24,783 bases of DNA, taken from a virus. The stretch is taken from positions 1 to 24,783 of the IMG/VR virus record IMGVR_UViG_3300020192_000079; one strand, given 5' to 3'. A program made the translations under genes and the position numbers. The notes beneath the pieces were generated by a model. The model had not been told where the DNA came from, did no database searches, and worked only from the letters and a program-made list of their open reading frames with translations. The number at the start of each line of letters is the position of its first letter. Within the stretch, counting starts at the first letter, position 1. Positions 20,482 to 24,783 of this stretch are shown here, piece by piece.

Positions 20482-20514
20482 AGTTCCTCCTGTTTACCCA
20501 CCAAGCCATCTAAC
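20422..20514. repeat. 93-bp direct repeat, copy 1 (methyltransferase 5' end and attC core)
   Basis: This is identical to 22446-22538 except for one base (C at 20440, T at 22464). It spans the first 20 codons of the methyltransferase, its ribosome site and the ATCTAAC core of the adjoining attC. The two copies flank about 1.9 kb and could recombine. Confidence 0.93.
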
Positions 20515-20549
20515 CGGGCGCTCAAGCGGACGCTACACAGCGTGCCGCC
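20508..20549 (+). other. Broken attC site (left half only)
   Basis: ATCTAAC followed by GCGCTCAAGCGGACGC matches the left arm of the intact site at 22532 (TCAAGCGGACGC shared). The expected right arm stops after GCGTGCCGCC and is replaced by AAATAAAAAATT; no GTTRRRY core follows. Confidence 0.6.
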
Positions 20550-20761
20550 AAATAAAAAATTCTCCAGGTCTGGTGCATCGTCAAGATTCGTTCGCACCCT
20601 GGGACGCGAACGCGCAAATATCCGCCGCGGGCGCCTACGATGGTCCCGGCCCGGCCCTGGATCATGATGACGAGACCGCCGCACACATCCATGCAGAGGA
20701 CAAGGGCGGGCCGCGTGCTCCGGCCCCGGTCTGCGCTGCGTATCACCACTTTCTTTGCCAT
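20522..20761 (-). pseudogene. Truncated zinc-ribbon gene fragment inside cassette A
   Basis: This 79-codon frame from ATG 20761 opens MAKKVVIRSADRGRSTRPAL, VLCMDVCGGLVIM, matching the intact zinc-ribbon protein (18927-19343) over about its first 25 residues, and then diverges completely. The later zinc knuckles and basic helix are absent, and the end reads through the broken attC. DNA identity to 19254-19332 is high (two mismatches in 79 bp). This looks like a captured and truncated phage gene fragment. Confidence 0.6.
20663..20741. repeat. 79-bp repeat, copy inside cassette A
   Basis: This is the counterpart of 19254-19332. It encodes the start of the truncated zinc-ribbon fragment within the cassette region. 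Confidence 0.9.
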
Positions 20762-20792
20762 CTTCGCCTTTCAGTTGTTCGCCACCAGTGAA

Positions 20793-20850
20793 ACCTAACT
20801 TTAGGTGCAGCGGACTTGCCTACGGCAAGCCGCTGACCATGACGTTAGAT
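20793..20850 (+). other. attC recombination site, cassette A
   Basis: The cores are ACCTAAC (20793-20799) and GTTAGAT (20844-20850). The arms pair as GGT-CAGCGG-CTTGCC with single unpaired G and A on the left arm and a TAC loop. The extra A corresponds to the extrahelical T of the recombinogenic bottom strand. The 58-bp length is typical of short attC sites. The right core supplies the stop codon of the methyltransferase C-part. Confidence 0.78.
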
Positions 20851-21723
20851 GGCAAGCGCCGCCTGAGCAGTGCGTGCCCGTTGCAGTGGTGCGTACTCGG
20901 GGTTGAGTTCGCACCCGACCCATTGCCGGCCCAGGGCCTGCGCAACCTGTCCTGTCGTGCCCGACCCGAAGAACGGATCGAGCACCACGTCACCTGTCCG
21001 GCTGCCGGCCAGGATGCACGGCTCGATCAGTGCAGGCGGGAACGTGGCGAAGTGGGCGCCGCTGTAGGGCACGGTCGGCACGGTCCAGACGCTGCGGCGG
21101 TTGCGGGTTTCGCGTAGCTCCATGTCGCGTCTGCCGTTATCGCCCCGCTGTTCGCAGTCTCCCTTGCTCCTTGCATTGCCGAAGTTTTCGCGCCCTGCAC
21201 TCATTTCCTGCATCGCTTCCGCATCCCAAAAGTACCGCTCGCTCTTGGCCAGCAGGAACAGGTACTCATGCGCCTTCGTGCAGCGGTCGGTCACGCTCTC
21301 GGGCATGGGGTTTGGCTTGTGCCAGATGATGTCTTGGCGCAAGTACCAGCCGGCATCCTGCAGGGCAAAGGCCACGCGCCAAGGGATGCCGATCAGGTCT
21401 TTGTGTTTGAGTCCTATTTTGCTGGCGTTTCGATGCGCATGGACGGAGCCGTGCCCTCGGTGCGCGTCGGCGTCCCCGGCACCGCCCACGCCGCCCGCAA
21501 GAGTTTCAGCAGGCATGGCTGTTCCGCCGCGCTGCGCCGCATAGCTGTCGCCCAAGTTCAGCCACAGCACGCCATCGTCGGCCAGCAGCTCGCGCACCAG
21601 TCCGAATACTTCCACCATCGCGGCCACGAACTCGGCGGGCGTCTTCTCAAGCCCGATTTCAGCGGGCTCGAAGCACTCAAGCAGGTGCGGCGGAATCTGG
21701 CTTTTTAGGTAGACGTTACCCAC
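20845..21723 (-). CDS. DNA methyltransferase, C-terminal part (AdoMet-binding half)
   Basis: This is a 292-residue protein from GTG 21723, with AGGAG 7 bases upstream and the HNH stop overlapping (GTGGGTAA). It begins MGNVYLKSQIPPHLLECFEP and continues EFVAAMVEVFGLVRELLADD, GVLWLNLGDSYAA, LRQDIIWHKPNPMPESVTDR and the AdoMet motif VVLDPFFGSGTTGQVAQALG near the end. It lacks only motif IV, which sits on the N-part. Together the parts make a beta-class m4C/m6A enzyme of about 360 residues. It stops in the attC core. A two-subunit enzyme or a dead gene are both possible; the good ribosome site favours expression. Confidence 0.8.
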   Translation of the reverse strand: MGNVYLKSQIPPHLLECFEPAEIGLEKTPAEFVAAMVEVFGLVRELLADDGVLWLNLGDSYAAQRGGTAMPAETLAGGVGGAGDADAHRGHGSVHAHRNASKIGLKHKDLIGIPWRVAFALQDAGWYLRQDIIWHKPNPMPESVTDRCTKAHEYLFLLAKSERYFWDAEAMQEMSAGRENFGNARSKGDCEQRGDNGRRDMELRETRNRRSVWTVPTVPYSGAHFATFPPALIEPCILAGSRTGDVVLDPFFGSGTTGQVAQALGRQWVGCELNPEYAPLQRARTAQAALAI

Positions 21724-22306
21724 AGATAAACTCCTTGCTCGCGTTCTTTTTGCTGTGAACAAACAAATGGCATTTGCGGCACAGAACAGCCACATTCGAC
21801 AGATCAAAGCGCAGATCAGGATTCCCGGCCCACGCCTTCAGGTGGTGAACGTGTAGCGGGTTGGCGCGATCCTGTTTGCCGCCGCACCTGGCGCAGCAGT
21901 AACCGCCAGCGCGATGCGCCGCCCGCAAGAACTCCTTGCCCTCCGATTGCGCGTACATGCGCTGCCTCTCGGGGCTGCTGCCGTCTACATAGTTGTGATT
22001 CAGCGCGCCGATCTTTCCGTACATCGGATTCGCTGGCCCCTCTGCACCCCAATGCTTGATGGCGCGCGCACCAGCTACCGAGCGCCGTGGGATAGCGTGC
22101 TTTCGTAGCCAGAAAAAGATAGCAGCGCCACTGGTGCCGAACTGCTTTGCAATCTCGCCAGTGCTGCGCTGCTGCACCACATAGTTCTCAGTGAGCCAAT
22201 CCTTTTCTCGGAATGGTTGAGGCGTGCGCCAGTGTTGCCCTGGCTTGAACTCGGTCGCGGGCGACAGGCGTTGCCCCGCGACGAGTCGACCGTCATTCGT
22301 GGACAT
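21716..22306 (-). CDS. HNH endonuclease inserted in the methyltransferase gene
   Basis: This is a 196-residue protein from ATG 22306 (a GTG two codons earlier is possible). Residues about 36-72 (STGEIAKQFGTSGAAIFFWL) form a helix-turn-helix for target recognition. The C-terminus is a zinc-bound HNH nuclease: CCARCGG (137-143), LHVHHLKAWAG (151-161), LSNVAVLCRKCH (169-180) and VHSKKN. These are the signature HH, N and H positions plus two CxxC pairs. Mobile HNH genes of this type cut DNA at the site they occupy and spread by repair. It overlaps both methyltransferase parts by a few bases. Confidence 0.85.
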   Translation of the reverse strand: MSTNDGRLVAGQRLSPATEFKPGQHWRTPQPFREKDWLTENYVVQQRSTGEIAKQFGTSGAAIFFWLRKHAIPRRSVAGARAIKHWGAEGPANPMYGKIGALNHNYVDGSSPERQRMYAQSEGKEFLRAAHRAGGYCCARCGGKQDRANPLHVHHLKAWAGNPDLRFDLSNVAVLCRKCHLFVHSKKNASKEFICG

Positions 22307-22505
22307 GAACACCAGCCTCCCTTAGTTGCCGCTCTACCCACGCCTTTTTCTCTGGCGTCAGTGATGCTTTGATGCGAACGGCATCGCCAAAATATTGCCT
22401 AAGCCCAAAATACGGCGGGCTCGTCACGCAGCACTGCACCCGCACGCCGTCAGCAATCAGCGTTCTCATCGTGTCGCGGCAGTCGCCAAAAAATACGCGG
22501 TTCAT
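22293..22505 (-). CDS. DNA methyltransferase, N-terminal part (TSPPY half)
   Basis: This is a 70-residue product from ATG 22505 with AGGAGG 6 bases upstream. It carries MNRVFFGDCRDTMRTLIADG and motif IV CCVTSPPYFGLRQYFGD (about 26-42), then a charged helix (SLTPEKKAWVERQLREAGVH) and a stop just inside the HNH gene. TSPPY is the catalytic motif of beta-class N4-cytosine (sometimes N6-adenine) enzymes. The missing AdoMet half is encoded by 20845-21723 after the HNH insertion. Alone it cannot bind AdoMet. Confidence 0.8.
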   Translation of the reverse strand: MNRVFFGDCRDTMRTLIADGVRVQCCVTSPPYFGLRQYFGDAVRIKASLTPEKKAWVERQLREAGVHVHE

Positions 22506-22538
22506 AGTTCCTCCTGTTTACCCACCAAGCCATCTAAC
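22446..22538. repeat. 93-bp direct repeat, copy 2
   Basis: This is the counterpart of 20422-20514 (offset 2024, one mismatch). This copy is attached to the longer methyltransferase N-part and an intact attC. Confidence 0.93.
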
Positions 22539-22588
22539 ACTGCATTCAAGCGGACGCCGTGCCGGCGCCGCTTAATGCAACGTTAGGC
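22532..22588 (+). other. attC recombination site, cassette B (canonical)
   Basis: The cores are ATCTAAC (22532-22538) and GTTAGGC (22582-22588). The inner arms TGCATT(C)AAGCGG(A)CGCCG and CGGCGCCGCTTAATGCA pair perfectly, leaving only C and A extra on the top strand, i.e. extrahelical G and T on the bottom strand, with a 3-base loop. This is the textbook attC structure and gives its orientation. GTTAGGC is shared with phage sequence at the insertion point. Confidence 0.88.
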
Positions 22589-23401
22589 GGCATCGGAGTC
22601 CTCCAGCGCGACCGGCTCCGGGACCTGCCGTGCCATCTCCTCCCGCTCGGCATCGAGGTACGGGTCGCCGCTGGTGAGCTGATGCCGCCCGATCTCGCTG
22701 GCGAGCTTGGCCTGCTCGACCGTCTCGCGGGTCTGCTCCAGCACCCGGACCCCGAGCGCGGCGCCCGTCGTCTCCAGCCGTGCCATCTCCGCCTGCACCC
22801 GGGGGACGTGGCTGGCAATGATCCGCATGGCCCGGCGCGCCGCTCGGCTCGCGCTGCTCTCGATGGGGAACGCATCGCCCACCGGGTCACCCTTGCGGGT
22901 GCCGCCGCCGCACCACTTCACGCCGACAATCTCCTCGGTTAGACTGTGCAGCTTCACCCGGAAGCAACATGCGGCTGCGGCCGCATCGGGCACGGCGTGC
23001 TTGATGCGCTGCATGGCGCGCCGCTCATCCTCAGCGTGCGCTTCCGGTGTGCCGATCTTGAGCAGGCGGGGATCCACCTGGATATAGTCCGCGACGGCAT
23101 ATTCCACGAGCCCGGCTGCGATCATCTCGCCGAGTTTCCGCAGGTAGAACCTGGCGTTTGGGTAGATGTTGCCGCCGAGTAGATCAATTTCGGTAATTAC
23201 ATCGACGTTGTTATCCCGCCCCCAGTTGGCGACAGCGCGGCGGGTTTCAGCGTCCAGCGCCTTGCCCCAGTTGAGTGCGGCGAGTTGGGCTACGACGGCG
23301 TTCTGCGCTTTGCGGTGCTCGATCGCAGCCAGCACCTCGGGCGGCAGAATGGACGGGCGCGCTGCGGGCGTGGTCGCCGCCGTAGACTCGGGCGCGCTCA
23401 T
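22583..23401 (-). CDS. Putative single-strand annealing recombinase (RecT/Bet-like)
   Basis: This is a 272-residue protein from ATG 23401 (ATGA overlap). The centre reads TEIDLLGGNIYPNARFYLRK, then LGEMIAAGLVEYAVADYIQV, then VGVKWCGGGTRKGDPVGDAF and SRAARRAMRIIASHVP. A central region ending in a cluster of basic residues after KGDPVGD-like turns is typical of phage annealing proteins that act with an exonuclease. The identification is from overall pattern and early-gene position, not a diagnostic motif. Its stop codon TAA lies in the GTTAGGC core, so the cassette inserted exactly at its 3' end without changing the protein. Confidence 0.45.
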   Translation of the reverse strand: MSAPESTAATTPAARPSILPPEVLAAIEHRKAQNAVVAQLAALNWGKALDAETRRAVANWGRDNNVDVITEIDLLGGNIYPNARFYLRKLGEMIAAGLVEYAVADYIQVDPRLLKIGTPEAHAEDERRAMQRIKHAVPDAAAAACCFRVKLHSLTEEIVGVKWCGGGTRKGDPVGDAFPIESSASRAARRAMRIIASHVPRVQAEMARLETTGAALGVRVLEQTRETVEQAKLASEIGRHQLTSGDPYLDAEREEMARQVPEPVALEDSDAA

Positions 23402-24102
23402 GCCTCCACCCCCGAGGCCAGCTCGGAGACACCCAGCGCGGCGTCCAGATCGGAGGCCAGCGTGATCGCCGGTTCCACCGTGATCGAGACAAACTGCAGC
23501 TGCATCCCGCAGCTCTTCGCGAGCGCCGTCAGCGACTTGCCGTCCAGCGCCAGGCAGAAGCCGTTCTGTTTCGCCCAGGCGAACGCGGCCGCCGTATCGA
23601 TCACATGGACCGTCGTCGTCTGCCGCACACTGACACCCGGCGCTGGGTGGGTGTCGCCCGTCTCCTCGACCACGGCCAGCGCACACTCGCGCAAGGCGCG
23701 CTCGGCCACCTCCAGCACCTGCTTGCCGATCGTGAGCTGGGCCAGCTCATCGGCGTTAGACGCGGTGAATGCGTCCTGCTTCACTTTCACGACGTTGGCC
23801 AGCGCGGCGACATGCCGGCGCTGCTGCGCCACGAGGCGGACCTGGTCGAGTAAAATGCGGTCCATTGGGTGCTCTCCGGTGTACTGTTTGTGGTGGTACA
23901 ACGCCATCGCGCTGGCCGTGGCGTCGTCCTGCGTGACCTCCTCGCCGCAGTCGGGGCAGACTCCGGGCTCGACCGCCCACCCCACCACGTCAGCCGGGAT
24001 CGCTGGCGCCGTGCTGCTGGCCGCCTGCCCGGGGCGCACCTCGTACTCAACTCGCACCTCAGCCTGCCCCCCGCAGGGGCAGTCCGCTACCGTGACGATC
24101 AC
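23398..24102 (-). CDS. Early protein with N-terminal zinc motif, recombination-module partner
   Basis: This is a 234-residue protein from GTG 24102 in a GTGA overlap. The N-terminus has two Cys pairs (DCPCGG and VCPDCGEE about 45 residues apart) that could hold zinc. A helical middle (QQRRHVAALANVVKVKQDAF) is followed by a beta-helix region (TTTVHVIDTAAAFAWAKQNG, FCLALDGKSLTALAKSCGMQ). It directly precedes the annealing-protein gene, a position often taken by accessory proteins of phage recombination modules. I do not recognise a precise family. An internal ATG at 23865 would remove the zinc motif and is not preferred. Confidence 0.5.
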   Translation of the reverse strand: MIVTVADCPCGGQAEVRVEYEVRPGQAASSTAPAIPADVVGWAVEPGVCPDCGEEVTQDDATASAMALYHHKQYTGEHPMDRILLDQVRLVAQQRRHVAALANVVKVKQDAFTASNADELAQLTIGKQVLEVAERALRECALAVVEETGDTHPAPGVSVRQTTTVHVIDTAAAFAWAKQNGFCLALDGKSLTALAKSCGMQLQFVSITVEPAITLASDLDAALGVSELASGVEA

Positions 24103-24236
24103 GGACGGGGCGCCTCGGGCCACGTGTATGACGCCCAGATCCCCGCCACGAGCGCCGTCAGCACCAGCACCCAGCCCACGGCGAGCACCCACCGCTCGGC
24201 GAGGGTCACACGTGCCGCCGGCTCACGCCGGCTCAC
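24099..24236 (-). CDS. Single-pass membrane micro-protein (45 aa)
   Basis: GTG 24236 and a TGA at 24099 both lie in GTGA overlaps with neighbours. The product begins MSRREPAARVTLAERWVLAV, continues GWVLVLTALVAGIWASYTWP and ends EAPRP. Residues 16-37 make one strong membrane helix after a basic N-terminus, so the N-terminus should stay inside. The exact overlap at both ends is good support for a real gene. The function is unknown; similar tiny membrane proteins are common in phage early regions. Confidence 0.6.
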   Translation of the reverse strand: MSRREPAARVTLAERWVLAVGWVLVLTALVAGIWASYTWPEAPRP

Positions 24237-24415
24237 GCGGTCCCTCCGGTCAGGATCGCCCGCGCGCGGGCCAGCCGGGCGACCGCGCCGTCAATCGCGG
24301 CCGTCACATCGGCCGCCTGGAACATTTCAGGCGCGGAGGCGATCAGCGTGAGCGGCTGCAGCGCGTTGGCGACGTGCTCACGCCAGCCCTCCTCCCACAC
24401 GTCTGGAGCGGCCAT
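24233..24415 (-). CDS. Small helical early protein
   Basis: This is a 60-residue protein from ATG 24415 (GGAG 7-8 bases upstream); an ATG at 24433 is the alternative. It reads MAAPDVWEEGWREHVANALQ, PLTLIASAPEMFQAADVTAA, IDGAVARLARARAILTGGTA and is nearly all helix. No family is recognised. Its stop overlaps the start of the membrane micro-protein gene. Confidence 0.5.
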   Translation of the reverse strand: MAAPDVWEEGWREHVANALQPLTLIASAPEMFQAADVTAAIDGAVARLARARAILTGGTA

Positions 24416-24501
24416 ACGGTATCTCCGGTTCATGTTGGGTACGTCCACCTTCCTCGCGCGTCGGCTCGCGGGACAGGTCGGCGCGGAGCAGAGCAACGGC
24501 C

Positions 24502-24747
24502 TCAGGCATCGCCGAGCGCGGCGTCCAAATCGAAACCCTCAACCCGGCTCACCAGTTCACCGGTAAAATCGTCGTCGTCCGGCGTTCCTACCACCTCGTG
24601 CGTCCACTGGTCGTAGCCGCCGAGGTGGTCCACCAGCGCCCGGGCGGCGCGGTGGCACTGCGCCTCGGTGATCGGTGTGACGTAGCCGTCGGTCCAGTCG
24701 GAGATCAGGGCGCGGGCGTCGGTGATCGTGGTGATTCGGCGGTTCAT
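24502..24747 (-). CDS. Small acidic early protein
   Basis: This is an 81-residue protein from ATG 24747 with AGGAG 7 bases upstream, directly behind the third copy of the repeated leader. It reads MNRRITTITDARALISDWTD, then EAQCHRAARALVDHLGGYDQ, then DDDDFTGELVSRVEGFDLDA. This is a small helical protein with an acidic second half. Being the first gene behind the promoter element suggests early, regulated expression. The function is unknown. Confidence 0.55.
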   Translation of the reverse strand: MNRRITTITDARALISDWTDGYVTPITEAQCHRAARALVDHLGGYDQWTHEVVGTPDDDDFTGELVSRVEGFDLDAALGDA

Positions 24748-24783
24748 TGTCTGGCTCCTGAGTGGGTCGGGCTGCAGCGCCCT
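24748..24783 (-). promoter_or_regulatory. Third, partial copy of the early leader/inverted repeat (cut by window edge)
   Basis: The sequence matches the leaders at 17717-17758 and 18102-18143: CTCCTG near the start codon and TGGGTCGGGCTG beginning at 24763. The inverted repeat starts 16 bases from the ATG here, as in the other copies. The promoter itself would lie beyond the edge. Confidence 0.6.

Larger units (their letters stand above)
20418..20844 (+). mobile_element. Integron-type gene cassette A (composite, 427 bp)
   Basis: This is bounded by G|TTAGGC at 20417/20418 and G|TTAGAT at 20844/20845, and contains an attC-like site at its right end. Contents from left: truncated methyltransferase 5' end, the left half of another attC (20508 to about 20549), an AT-rich patch, and a fragment of the phage zinc-ribbon gene. 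All recognisable coding sequence points left, opposite to the usual cassette direction. Confidence 0.65.
20845..22582 (+). mobile_element. Integron-type gene cassette B (methyltransferase-HNH, 1738 bp)
   Basis: This runs from TTAGAT at 20845 to the G of the right-hand core at 22582. It holds three overlapping genes read right to left: methyltransferase N-part, HNH endonuclease, methyltransferase C-part. The coding direction is opposite to the normal cassette layout (start next to attC, stop at the cassette head) but parallel to phage transcription. Confidence 0.7.

Noticed and set aside
21716-22306. Group I intron or intein in the methyltransferase gene
   Set aside because: The insert is almost wholly HNH coding sequence, with stops separating the frames, so neither an intron core nor an in-frame intein fits.
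24378-24509. 43-codon frame starting at ATG 24509 (MPEAVALLRA...)
   Set aside because: No ribosome site, mostly polar filler, and it overlaps the better-supported gene at 24233-24415.

Overview
The window is a compact, GC-rich stretch of a tailed phage (siphovirus) genome or prophage. Every gene I support lies on the minus strand, so it should be read from position 24783 down to 1: early and nucleic-acid genes first (about 24.7 to 13.3 kb), then packaging, head and tail genes (about 13.2 kb to 1). The late block has the lambda/HK97 order: small terminase, GpA-type large terminase, GpB-type portal, prohead protease joined to a HK97-fold capsid protein, head-tail joining and tail-completion proteins, tail tube, G/GT chaperones with a -1 slippery heptamer, tape measure, and the start of a distal tail protein. 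No integrase, repressor or lysis gene was recognised, so lifestyle is undecided. The host is not identified; high GC and a Proteobacteria-style attC site only hint at a GC-rich proteobacterium.

The early block (13.3-20.4 kb and 22.6-24.8 kb) holds a probable annealing recombinase, zinc-ribbon proteins, a PD-(D/E)xK-like endonuclease, two stand-alone DNA methyltransferases, small DNA-binding proteins, two tRNA-Glu genes (anticodons TTC and CTC), and an O/P-like replication pair. The O-like gene carries five tandem 34-bp palindromic repeats in its middle, the layout of the lambda origin inside gene O. Two early genes are preceded by an identical promoter plus inverted repeat, and the gene at the right edge carries a third, partial copy, which suggests a phage-specific control element.

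The most unusual segment is 20418-22582. It has the anatomy of two integron gene cassettes inserted between two phage genes. There are two attC-like sites with RYYYAAC...GTTRRRY cores; the right-hand one folds perfectly, leaving exactly the extrahelical bases expected of a canonical attC. The left junction is a bare GTTAGGC core. Removing the cassettes rejoins the stop codon of the recombinase-like gene to the start codon of a membrane-protein gene. The larger cassette holds a methyltransferase split in two by an HNH endonuclease gene, each piece with its own ribosome binding site. The smaller cassette is a patchwork: a truncated copy of the methyltransferase 5' end, a broken attC, and a fragment of a zinc-ribbon gene also present intact 1.4 kb away in the phage. 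No integron integrase is in the window.

The early region also shows patchwork between 17.1 and 18.5 kb: 121-bp, 48-bp and 30-bp repeats and a short dehydrogenase-like remnant suggest that promoter-plus-gene units were inserted into an older gene. Almost all adjacent genes overlap by 1-4 bases (at least twelve GTGA junctions), so translational coupling is pervasive. Assignments come from reading the sequence and remembered family features; no database search was run.
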